DNA of 7,968 bases from an uncultured Rickettsiales bacterium (GTDB lineage: Bacteria > Pseudomonadota > Alphaproteobacteria > Rickettsiales > UBA1997), in contig CALBSF010000044.1 of NCBI GenBank assembly GCA_937927795.1, positions 1 through 7,968 of the forward strand, given 5' to 3'. The notes under the pieces are model-generated. The model worked only from the letters and a program-made list of their open reading frames with translations. It did no database searches and was not told where the DNA came from. This document shows positions 1 through 6,099 of this stretch, piece by piece; the stretch's first letter is position 1, and every line of letters starts with the position of its first letter. The position numbers were made by a program, and so were the translations under genes.

Positions 1-1079
1 ACAGCCTAAAAATTGGTGATTTAAGCTTGAGTAACCGCGTGATTATGGCGCCGCTAACGCGTATGCGCAGCACCCAGCCAGGCAATGTGCCAAATGCATT
101 AAATGCCGAATATTATGCGCAGCGTGCATCTGCTGGTTTGATTATTTCTGAAGCTTCACAGGTTTCTAGGCAAGGACAAGGATATCCAGCAACTCCAGGA
201 ATTTATAGTGCTAAGCAAGTTGAGGGTTGGAAATTAGTAACCAAAGCAGTTCATGAAAATAATGGAAAAATATTTTTACAATTATGGCATGTAGGAAGAA
301 TTTCTGATCGATCTCATCAAGAAAATAATGAATTACCAGTTGCGCCTTCAGCTATAAAGCCAAGCGGAGGAACCTACTCTGCCTCATGGAAACAAGTTGC
401 TTTTGAAACGCCGCGCGCTTTAGAAAATTCAGAGATTGCTGGAATTATTGAGCAATTTAAACAAGGAACAAAAAATGCCAAAGAAGCAGAATTTGACGGC
501 GTTGAAGTTCATGGCGCTAATGGATATTTATTAGATCAATTTTTACAAGATGGCTCAAATGCTAGAACTGACAATTACGGCGGCTCAATTGAAAACCGCG
601 CAAGATTACTTTTAGAAGTTGTTGACGCAGCAATTTCAGTTTGGGGCGCGGGAAAAGTTGGGGTTCGTCTTTCACCTTATGGAACATTTAACGACATGAA
701 AGATTCTAATCCAATTGCATTATTTACTTATGTTTTACAAGAATTAGAAAAAAGAAAAATTGCTTATGTTCATCTAATTGAACCAAGAGCCACAAGCGCT
801 GGCGGTGATGATAAAATAGATGAGGCAGCAATTGAAACTGCAAAATTATTTAGAAAATTATTTAATGGAATTTTAATTTCCGCTGGCGGCTATAATCCAC
901 AAAGTGCCAAGCAAGCAATAGAATCAGGAATTACTGATGCAGTCGCCTTTGGTCGCATTTATATCGCTAATCCAGATTTAGTTGCAAGAGTTAAGGAGGG
1001 AAAAGAGCTAAATAAATATGACCGCGCAACTTTCTATGGCGGGGGAGAAAAAGGTTATACTGATTATCCAAGTTTTTAA
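1..1079 (+). CDS. nemA: Old Yellow Enzyme family NADH:flavin oxidoreductase (NemA-type), 5'-truncated by window edge
   Basis: FMN-dependent ene-reductase of the OYE/N-ethylmaleimide reductase family. Members use NAD(P)H to reduce activated C=C bonds, nitro compounds and similar electrophiles in the cytosol; the natural substrate is usually unknown. The frame is open to the left edge (first full codon at 3), and the family's N-terminal strand SLKIGDLSLSNRVIMAPLTR is already under way there, so only about five to eight residues are missing. A TTG at 27 lies inside this conserved strand and is not the start. Numbering from that TTG, the active-site signature is H162, N165 and Y167 in VHGANGY, followed by the conserved RTDNYGGSIENRAR segment, R213 (VGVRLSP), FGR at 308-310 and the family-typical tail YGGGEKGYTDYP. 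Length and catalytic residues look intact. It is the only plus-strand gene on the left, apparently a single unit ended by the hairpin after it. The first 100 or so bases have noticeably GC-richer codons than the rest. Confidence 0.93.
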   Translation, partial: SLKIGDLSLSNRVIMAPLTRMRSTQPGNVPNALNAEYYAQRASAGLIISEASQVSRQGQGYPATPGIYSAKQVEGWKLVTKAVHENNGKIFLQLWHVGRISDRSHQENNELPVAPSAIKPSGGTYSASWKQVAFETPRALENSEIAGIIEQFKQGTKNAKEAEFDGVEVHGANGYLLDQFLQDGSNARTDNYGGSIENRARLLLEVVDAAISVWGAGKVGVRLSPYGTFNDMKDSNPIALFTYVLQELEKRKIAYVHLIEPRATSAGGDDKIDEAAIETAKLFRKLFNGILISAGGYNPQSAKQAIESGITDAVAFGRIYIANPDLVARVKEGKELNKYDRATFYGGGEKGYTDYPSF

Positions 1080-1099
1080 TTAGTTTTGAAATGAACGCT

Positions 1100-1130
1100 A
1101 GGACGGGTTTACAAAACCCGTCCTGCTTTT
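1100..1130 (+). terminator. Rho-independent terminator after the OYE gene (possibly bidirectional)
   Basis: A perfect 11-bp inverted repeat pairs AGGACGGGTTT (1100-1110) with AAACCCGTCCT (1114-1124) around a 3-base loop, followed by GCTTTTGCTCTT. It lies in the 55-base gap between the convergent ends of the OYE gene (stop at 1079) and the toxin gene (stop at 1135). The T-rich tail is interrupted but better on the plus side. On the minus side the stem is followed only by AGCGTTCATTTC, so termination of the toxin-antitoxin transcript here is less certain. Confidence 0.75.
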
Positions 1131-1134
1131 GCTC

Positions 1135-1404
1135 TTAAAATAAATCCGCATGACTTCCAGTTCGATATAAAATAACCATCTCGTCAGTTACTTCATAAAT
1201 CAACAACCAATCTGGCTCAATATGACATTCCCATTTATTGGAATAATTTCCACTTAATTTGTGGGGATGATTTTTTGCATCAAGATCTATATCGCAAGCT
1301 AATTTCTCAACTATTAAGTATAATTTCTCTAATTTTTTATGGCGCTTGGTGATTCTTTTTAAATCAGCTTTAAAGCTATTAGCCTGCCTGATTATTTTGA
1401 TCAT
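1135..1404 (-). CDS. yafQ: YafQ-family type II toxin (RelE superfamily mRNA interferase)
   Basis: Small 89-residue protein of the YafQ branch of RelE/ParE toxins. These are ribosome-dependent endoribonucleases that cleave mRNA in the A site and stop translation. The C-terminal half carries the family signature: HKLSG (H48), HIEPDW (H61, D65), LIY, then RTGSHADLF (R81, H85, F89). From memory of E. coli YafQ, the residues H50, H63, D67, H87 and F91 line up with a constant offset of two, so the catalytic set appears complete and the toxin is probably active. Its ATG shares one base with the antitoxin's TAA (TAATG at 1404), a translational coupling typical of these pairs. No separate ribosome binding site is needed or obvious. 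The neighbouring antitoxin is essential to its control. Confidence 0.93.
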   Translation of the reverse strand: MIKIIRQANSFKADLKRITKRHKKLEKLYLIVEKLACDIDLDAKNHPHKLSGNYSNKWECHIEPDWLLIYEVTDEMVILYRTGSHADLF

Positions 1405-1664
1405 TAAATTTTTAAAGATTTTTTAAAATCTTTTAACGAAGAATCAAGGTAGTCTCCTTTTTTAACTTCATTGAAAGATTTTATGGTTTTTTTATTGGGA
1501 TTGTTTCCTACAGAGGGCCAGAAAGGTAAGGCTTGATCGTTGACTGTTTGTTGCAAAAACATTCTAACAGCATCAGTAATCTTAAGGCCCATAGCCATTA
1601 AAACAGCTTCGGAATGTTTTTTTAATTTATCGTCAATTCTAATTTGAATTAATGTGTCGCTCAT
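1404..1664 (-). CDS. dinJ: DinJ/RelB-family antitoxin
   Basis: An 86-residue antitoxin of the RelB/DinJ family, partner of the YafQ toxin directly downstream. The N-terminal half (about 3-45) reads as a ribbon-helix-helix DNA-binding domain: the strand LIQIRID, then helices through LMAMGLKITDAVRMFL, and the family hallmark ALPF at about 45-48. The lysine-rich tail (about 58-86, KKTIKSFNEV to DFKKSLKI) corresponds to the toxin-wrapping C-terminal arm of DinJ. The expected role is to neutralise the toxin by direct binding and, alone or as a complex, to repress its own promoter. A TATAAT-containing promoter with an overlapping palindrome lies just upstream. The start at 1664 fits the family length and sits about 20 bases after the predicted transcription start. 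There is no clear Shine-Dalgarno sequence before it (AATATTTT). Confidence 0.9.
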   Translation of the reverse strand: MSDTLIQIRIDDKLKKHSEAVLMAMGLKITDAVRMFLQQTVNDQALPFWPSVGNNPNKKTIKSFNEVKKGDYLDSSLKDFKKSLKI

Positions 1665-1690
1665 AAAATATTAATTTGTAATATATTTGC

Positions 1691-1718
1691 ATTATAAACA
1701 TATAATTTTGTAATACAA
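1691..1718 (-). promoter_or_regulatory. Sigma70-type promoter of the dinJ-yafQ operon
   Basis: Read on the minus strand there is a consensus -10 box TATAAT (plus coordinates 1691-1696). A -35-like TTGTAT lies at 1713-1718, with a 16-base spacer. The -10 matches 6 of 6; the -35 matches only 3 of 6. Predicted transcription would start near 1684, giving a leader of about 20 bases before the antitoxin ATG at 1664. This is a call from sequence alone, and in AT-rich DNA chance matches are common. The placement relative to the antitoxin start and the palindrome supports it. Confidence 0.55.
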
Positions 1719-1719
1719 A
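1707..1719. promoter_or_regulatory. Candidate antitoxin operator palindrome
   Basis: TTTGTA-A-TACAAA is a perfect inverted repeat with a single central base that overlaps the predicted -35 box of the dinJ-yafQ promoter. A second, half-matching copy TTTGTAATA lies at 1675-1683, over the predicted transcription start. Ribbon-helix-helix antitoxins usually bind paired short palindromes at their own promoter, so this is the natural place for autorepression. The assignment is inferred from position and symmetry. Confidence 0.45.
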
Positions 1720-1835
1720 TAATATATTTAAATATCCTTTTATTTTTACTTAATCACCCCCATCAAACCCTTGACCTTCTTATCATCAGACACCCCTTTG
1801 GCTTGCCATAAAATTATTTAGGGATAAGTTCTGGG

Positions 1836-3077
1836 TTACCAAGGCTGGTTTACACCGAGTCTTTTTGCCACTTCAATTGCCGATAAAAGACCATCTTCGT
1901 GAAATCCGTAGCGCAAGTAAGCGCCGCAAAAATATAAATTTTCTAAGCCTTGAATTTTATCAAATTCTTGCTGCGCTTCTACAGCCTGTAAATCAAAAAT
2001 TGGATGTTCGTATTCAAATTTAGCGAATATTTTTTTAGGATCAATTTTATGACCGGCATTTAAAGTTACAAAAAGCGGATAATTTTTATCGATTCCTTGT
2101 AATAAATTCATCCAATAAGTAAGTATCAAGCCTTGATTTTGCTTATCTTTACAGCTTTTTAAATAATTCCAACTTGCCCAAGCTTTTTTGTTTTTTGGCA
2201 TTAAATTTTCATCACTATGAAGAAAGGCAATATTTTTTTGATATTGAATTTTTTTAAGTAAATTTTTTGCCTCATCATTAAAATCATCAATCATTTCTAA
2301 GGCTTGATCTGAGTGGCAGGCAAGCACAACTTTATCATAAATTTTTCCTGCAACTTCAATTTTTCCATCAGGTAATTTTTTTATTTTTTCAATTTTTGAA
2401 TTAAGAAAAATTCTATCTTTAAAATCTTTACATAATAACTTTACATATTCCTTGCTGCCACCTTCAACTGTATACCACTGTGGCTGATTAGTGACAGATA
2501 AAAGACCGTGATTTATAAAAAATCTAATCAAACTTTTTGCGGGATAATTTTGTATAACTTCCAGCGGACAACTCCATATTGCGCCGGCCATGGGAAGCAA
2601 ATAAAATTTTCTAAAATAATTGCCCATTTTTAAATCATCGCAAAACTGCTCTAGCGTAGGGTTTTGCGAGCTTTCCATAATTTTAATTGCTCTTTTATTA
2701 AATTTTAAAATATCTTTAAGCATTAATAAAAATTGCCAATTAAAAATATTTTTCTTTTGACAAAAAACACTCGCTAAATTTTGACCTGAATATTCAATTT
2801 TACCATCATCAATTGAGGCAGCAAAAGACATGTTGCTTGGCTTAGTTACAACGCCAAGCAATTCAAAAAGAGCTTTTAAATTTGGATAAGTTTGGTGATT
2901 AAAAACTATAAAACCCGTATCAACAGCAATTTCTTTATCATTATAACTTATTACCGCAGTATTACTGTGGCCACCAATATAATTATTTTTTTCATAAAGA
3001 TCGATTTCATGGTCTTTATTTAAAAGCCATGCGGCGGCCATTCCAGAGATTCCAGAGCCTATTATAGCTATTTTCAT
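1836..3077 (-). CDS. FAD-dependent oxidoreductase, COG2907/amine oxidase-like
   Basis: A 413-residue flavoprotein of the amine-oxidase/protoporphyrinogen-oxidase fold, subgroup COG2907. The N-terminal Rossmann motif is IIGSGISGM (G7, G9, G12), ending in the acidic residue E29 of YEKNNYIGGH, which binds the FAD ribose. The segment DTGFIVFNHQTYPNL (53-67) and the C-terminal FAD-binding signature FCGAYLRYGFHEDGLLSA (383-400) are diagnostic for this subgroup. Length is normal and no residue is obviously missing. The family is annotated only generically. It recurs next to SDRs, Cfa-like methyltransferases, DUF1365 and ECF-ChrR genes, so a role in modifying unsaturated or cyclopropane-type membrane lipids is an inference from context. 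The start ATG overlaps the SDR stop by one base (TAATG at 3077), so the two are probably translationally coupled and co-expressed. It is the last gene of the minus-strand cluster; DUF1365 and Cfa do not follow. Confidence 0.88.
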   Translation of the reverse strand: MKIAIIGSGISGMAAAWLLNKDHEIDLYEKNNYIGGHSNTAVISYNDKEIAVDTGFIVFNHQTYPNLKALFELLGVVTKPSNMSFAASIDDGKIEYSGQNLASVFCQKKNIFNWQFLLMLKDILKFNKRAIKIMESSQNPTLEQFCDDLKMGNYFRKFYLLPMAGAIWSCPLEVIQNYPAKSLIRFFINHGLLSVTNQPQWYTVEGGSKEYVKLLCKDFKDRIFLNSKIEKIKKLPDGKIEVAGKIYDKVVLACHSDQALEMIDDFNDEAKNLLKKIQYQKNIAFLHSDENLMPKNKKAWASWNYLKSCKDKQNQGLILTYWMNLLQGIDKNYPLFVTLNAGHKIDPKKIFAKFEYEHPIFDLQAVEAQQEFDKIQGLENLYFCGAYLRYGFHEDGLLSAIEVAKRLGVNQPW

Positions 3078-3811
3078 TAATTTCTTTTTGCGATTTTTTT
3101 AGTAAAAAAAAGTATAATTTTATAAGGTAAAATTTTTAATAATTTTAACCAAATAGTAAATTTTTTTGGAAAATGAATTTCAAATTTTTTAGCTTTTAAA
3201 TCTTTTATAATTATCACTGCTGCCTCTTGCGGCGTAATGATCGCTGGCATTTTAAAATCATTTAAATCAGTAAGACGAGTTTTTACAAAACCAGGATTTA
3301 TAACAGAAACATCAATTCCAAATTGCGATAATTCAGCGTAAAGAGTTTCAGATAAATTAATCAAAGCCGCTTTTGATGCGCCATAAGCAAATGATTTTGG
3401 AAGTCCAATATAGCCTGCAACACTGGCCACTAAAGCAATATGACCAGATTTTTGCGCCAACATTTTTTTAATCACCACATCAAGACAATTAATGGCGCCA
3501 ACAAAATTTACATCAATTATTTTTTTCGCCTCGCTTAAATCAATATCAGTTACAGGCATTGGTTTATAGGTTCCAGCACAATAAATAAAAAGATCGATTT
3601 GAGAAATTTTTCCTAAAACCTCTCTAACATTTTTTTCATCAACCGCGTCCAAAGCAAAAACTTCAACATTGGTTTGAAGCTGAGTTTTTAAAGCTACCAA
3701 AGCCTCAAAATCACGCGCCGCTAAGAATAAATTATTTTTTTCTTTAGCAAATTCTTGCGCCAGCGCCGCACCAATTCCATGACTTGCGCCAATTATTAAA
3801 ATATTTTTCAT
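3077..3811 (-). CDS. Short-chain dehydrogenase/reductase (SDR)
   Basis: A classical SDR of 244 residues, an NAD(P)-dependent oxidoreductase. It has the cofactor glycine motif GASHGIG (8-14), CAG (78-80), N102 in VNFVG, S130, and the YGASK pair Y143/K147, so the N-S-Y-K catalytic set is complete, followed by NPGFVKT (172-178). After the Rossmann domain comes a basic, hydrophobic tail (about 217-240) rich in Leu, Ile, Phe and Lys, which could anchor it to the membrane. The substrate cannot be read from the sequence. SDRs of this type are regular companions of the COG2907 FAD enzyme encoded directly downstream with a one-base overlap, which points to a shared lipid-related reaction. The gene starts 14 bases after the Bro-N/DinD-like gene ends, with no good Shine-Dalgarno sequence (ATAATTGGTTT before the ATG). 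Confidence 0.9.
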   Translation of the reverse strand: MKNILIIGASHGIGAALAQEFAKEKNNLFLAARDFEALVALKTQLQTNVEVFALDAVDEKNVREVLGKISQIDLFIYCAGTYKPMPVTDIDLSEAKKIIDVNFVGAINCLDVVIKKMLAQKSGHIALVASVAGYIGLPKSFAYGASKAALINLSETLYAELSQFGIDVSVINPGFVKTRLTDLNDFKMPAIITPQEAAVIIIKDLKAKKFEIHFPKKFTIWLKLLKILPYKIILFFTKKIAKRN

Positions 3812-3825
3812 AAACCAATTATCAT

Positions 3826-4671
3826 TTAACTTGCCAACTTTTTATTTTTCTTGTAATTTTTTAAAGGCAAAAAATTACTATCATCAACGATTTTCTTACC
3901 TGTTTTTCCTTCAAGCTCAAGCCTTGCATTAAGAGCAATTTTACCACCTTTTTTGGCGGGAATTTTATTTTCTTCAAAGCCATGCGCCTTTAAATTTTCA
4001 GCAATTTGACGAGTAGAAAGTTCAGCTAAAGCAGTAAAAATTAATTCTGCTTCGCTCATATGATCTCTCAAATTTTGACTTTTTAAATTTTTTAATTTTT
4101 TATGGTCATTAACTTTTAAACCAGTCCATTCTTGGTGAATAATGTTAGTTAAAATTGCAAATTCATCCCCTTCTTTAACATTAGAATCTTTCCAGTAATC
4201 AGTTAATTTATTTCTGGTTTCCTGACCCATCATTCTTTGTTGAATCCATTTTTCGCTGCGCCCTTGTTTTTGCCAGTTTTGCCTTGCTCTGTCTAGTGAT
4301 TGCTCTGGATCTCCAATTTCATTAATTCTTTCATTGCCAACTTTAGCCAGCCACATTTTAATTGGTTCGGCTTTTGGACTTGGAATTGATTGGATTAAAC
4401 GAAAAACTGTTTGGGTGTCTGCAACATCGGTAAGTCTCATTTTCTTATCTTCGGCAATCATTTTCAACTGGTTACAATTCGTAACCACTTCACTACCCTC
4501 TTGGCTTAAGCGATGTTTTAAAACCTTCCAATAATTTCTTGCAAGACCATAATCATCTTGATTTGTCAAAGCGGCAACAATATCAATTACCGAGAAAAAC
4601 CATTTTTGTTTTTCTTCATCAAAATGCTTCCTAACTTTAAATTTTTCAAAAATTGCTAACTTATTTTTCAT
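3826..4671 (-). CDS. BRO-N domain protein, DinD-like (phage antirepressor/DNA-damage-inducible type)
   Basis: A 281-residue protein. Residues about 1-110 read as a Bro-N domain (FEKFKVRKHFDEE, WFFSVIDIVAALT, YWKVLKHRL, then TQTVFRLIQSIPSPKAEPIKMWLAKVG). The second half (about 145-275) resembles the C-terminal part of E. coli DinD: Q-ETRNKLTDYWK, HQEWTGL, LKSQNLRDHMSEAEL, GGKIALNARLELEGKTGKKI and a final NFLP. Bro-N proteins are common on phages and mobile DNA as antirepressor-like regulators. DinD in E. coli is LexA-controlled and affects RecA; whether this protein does so is unknown. It interrupts the DUF3833-SDR order expected for the cluster, in the same orientation, 57 bases after DUF3833 and 14 before the SDR. 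I found no clear SOS box; two tandem 15-base repeats precede the start. The ATG at 4671 gives a full Bro-N domain. It is probably an inserted cargo gene. Confidence 0.82.
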   Translation of the reverse strand: MKNKLAIFEKFKVRKHFDEEKQKWFFSVIDIVAALTNQDDYGLARNYWKVLKHRLSQEGSEVVTNCNQLKMIAEDKKMRLTDVADTQTVFRLIQSIPSPKAEPIKMWLAKVGNERINEIGDPEQSLDRARQNWQKQGRSEKWIQQRMMGQETRNKLTDYWKDSNVKEGDEFAILTNIIHQEWTGLKVNDHKKLKNLKSQNLRDHMSEAELIFTALAELSTRQIAENLKAHGFEENKIPAKKGGKIALNARLELEGKTGKKIVDDSNFLPLKNYKKNKKLAS

Positions 4672-4681
4672 GTGGTTTTTA

Positions 4682-4713
4682 GTTGTGGTTAAACGCTGGT
4701 TGTGGTTAAACGC
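4682..4713 (-). repeat. Tandem 15-bp direct repeats upstream of the Bro-N/DinD-like gene
   Basis: Two identical copies of GTTGTGGTTAAACGC (plus-strand reading) at 4682-4696 and 4699-4713, with a 2-base gap, so the period is 17. A degraded third element TGTGGTTTT runs into the start of the downstream gene (4671-4679). They fill most of the 57-base gap before the Bro-N/DinD-like gene and could be binding sites for a regulator, possibly that protein itself, or a scar of its insertion. Function is inferred from position only. Confidence 0.6.
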
Positions 4714-4728
4714 AGTTAGTAAAGTTTA

Positions 4729-5250
4729 TTATAGTTTATTAAATCCAATGGTTAAATAACCAACTGTTAAACCAAATTTTTTAATTTTCGATTCATTAAT
4801 CAAATGTTTTTCATCAATTAAATAAAGCCAGTCTTCGATAGTTAAATCATAAGTTTTTTTGCCAACTGGGGTTCTTAAGACATAATCCATTCTAACTGCG
4901 TTGCCATATTGCAAACCTTTTGCACTGCCAACCACATCGCCAGCTTTGCCAGTAAAATTATTTTCATCGCTAACGCTAAGCTGCCAAGTGCGACCTTGTT
5001 TTTCGCCGTCATCAAAGGTGAAAGATTCTTCTAAAATTCCTTCATTTCCTTGCCATTTTCCAGTCATGGTAACATAAAATCTTCTGGTGATTTTACCCTT
5101 CCAATCCTTTACAACACCGTAAGCTTCTAGCTTGCCGTTAAAATATTTTTTTATATCAAATTTAGGCGAATTTGCCTCATAAATTTTTGGATTAGAAATA
5201 GAGCATGAAAATAAGGACATAGTAAAAATTAAAGTTAAGATTTTTTTCAT
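4729..5250 (-). CDS. DUF3833 family lipoprotein
   Basis: A 173-residue protein of the DUF3833 family, function unknown. Starting at ATG 5250, it has a signal peptide MKKILTLIFTMSLFSC with a lipobox-like LFSC whose cysteine is residue 16; the Phe at -2 is not the commonest choice. An envelope lipoprotein is therefore expected. The body carries the family's recurring blocks: KYFNGKLEAYGVV, GKITRRFYVTMTGKW, LEESFTFDDGEKQGRTW, GSAKGLQYGN, YVLRTPVG, IEDWLYLIDE, and a tail with KFGLTVGYLTIGF. I prefer 5250 over the in-frame ATG at 5265 because it gives a clean signal peptide and makes a classic ATGA overlap with the stop of the upstream transporter frame (TGA at 5247-5249). In other proteobacteria the family accompanies SDR, MFS_2 and Cfa-like genes in ECF/ChrR-type loci; its role there is not established. 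Confidence 0.85.
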   Translation of the reverse strand: MKKILTLIFTMSLFSCSISNPKIYEANSPKFDIKKYFNGKLEAYGVVKDWKGKITRRFYVTMTGKWQGNEGILEESFTFDDGEKQGRTWQLSVSDENNFTGKAGDVVGSAKGLQYGNAVRMDYVLRTPVGKKTYDLTIEDWLYLIDEKHLINESKIKKFGLTVGYLTIGFNKL

Positions 5251-6098
5251 AATTTTTTTAAACAAAATGCGGTAATTATTTTTAGTATACAGGGAATTCC
5301 CGCATATACTATTGGAATTGCTTGATAATTTAAGCCGTCAACATTGCTAGAAATTGCGGTTAAACTAATGAGAGTTGCAATTGCAAGTGATAGCTTAGTA
5401 ATAAAGCCAAAAATTGCAAAATGAATTGTTTTATTTGGATTGTCTTTGATAATTTTGATTAAAATCAATTGTGGAGCGGTTAAATCGCAGCCCACAGCAA
5501 AACCAGATAAAAAACAAACTAGGTAAAATAATTGATAATTTTCACTAGAAATAAAAATAGCAAAAATAAAAATTGCTACGCTCATTAAAATAGAAGCTAT
5601 CCAAGATTTTTCTTGCCCAAATTTATTAATTATTTTTGCCCAAATAAAAACTGAAAATGCGGCTGATAAAAAATATAATCCTAAAAAACCACCATTTAAA
5701 CTTGGAACTTTTAAATATTCATCAACGTAAAATCTGATTGTAACCGCAGGAATTGCAACCGCAATGGAATTAAGCAGATAAATTGAGGAAAGCTTCCAAA
5801 ATTTGAAATTTTTAGGAAATTCTTGTTTTTGAGATATTGAATCTGGATTATTTTGAAAGCCTAAATTAAGTAAAAATAAAGAAAATGCAAAAACCGGTAA
5901 AATAAAAATCCACAAATAACTAAGCGATTCATCGTAAGAAATATCTAATTTATTAGAAATAATTGAAGGAAGAACTGAGATGGTTAAAATGCCGAGAATC
6001 TGCATAAATTCTCGCATCGCAATGAATTGATTTTGCTCTTCTTTTATTTGACAAACTAAAGTTTCATAATTAACTAAAATCAAACTTAAAGAAAAATA
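5247..6098 (-). pseudogene. MFS_2 (MelB/GPH-like) transporter, N-terminally truncated remnant
   Basis: About 283 residues of a multi-pass permease of the COG2211/MFS_2 type. Recognisable elements are an amphipathic loop IKEEQNQFIAMREFMQ (the family's R-x-x-x-RE region after TM4), then about eight hydrophobic segments separated by short loops, down to a basic C-terminus FCLKKL. Family members are about 400 residues and begin with three to four more membrane helices. Here transporter-like sequence begins in TM4 (YFSLSLILVNYETL) at 6098. The same frame continues to an ATG at 6347, but only as the antisense of the phosphomannomutase gene, with no membrane character. About 100 N-terminal residues are therefore missing, and no plausible start lies at the junction. 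It overlaps the DUF3833 start by ATGA. A working transporter is unlikely. The less likely alternative is a naturally short protein using an internal start. Confidence 0.75.
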
Positions 6099-6099
6099 T

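Larger units (their letters stand above)
1665..1835. other. Intergenic region between the FAD oxidoreductase gene and the toxin-antitoxin operon
   Basis: A 171-base gap, the largest in the window. The left part (1665-1735) is very AT-rich and holds the toxin-antitoxin promoter and operator. The right part has a short block of about 55% GC (1756-1808) inside a minus-strand open frame of 23 codons that ends at TAA 1746-1748 (see findings). No convincing hairpin terminator for the upstream minus-strand cluster was seen, so read-through into the toxin-antitoxin operon is possible. Confidence 0.5.

Noticed and set aside
4334..4534. 66-codon plus-strand open frame inside the Bro-N/DinD-like gene
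   Set aside because: Antisense shadow of a conserved coding region, with no ribosome binding site or recognisable family.
4696..4717. CTG…CAG arrangement upstream of the DinD-like gene as an SOS (LexA) box
   Set aside because: The spacer between CTG and CAG is 14 bases instead of 10, and no GTTC-N7-GTTC alphaproteobacterial box was found.
5251..5265. Upstream ATG at 5265 for the DUF3833 lipoprotein
   Set aside because: It adds five residues (MFKKI) from within the preceding gene. The ATG at 5250 gives the ATGA overlap and a standard signal peptide.
6048..6080. Possible promoter for phosphomannomutase: perfect TTGACA at 6048-6053
   Set aside because: No decent -10 box occurs at 16-18 bases. 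TAAAAT lies 21 bases away and CATAAT only 11, and the TTGACA is explained by transporter codons on the other strand. Left uncalled.
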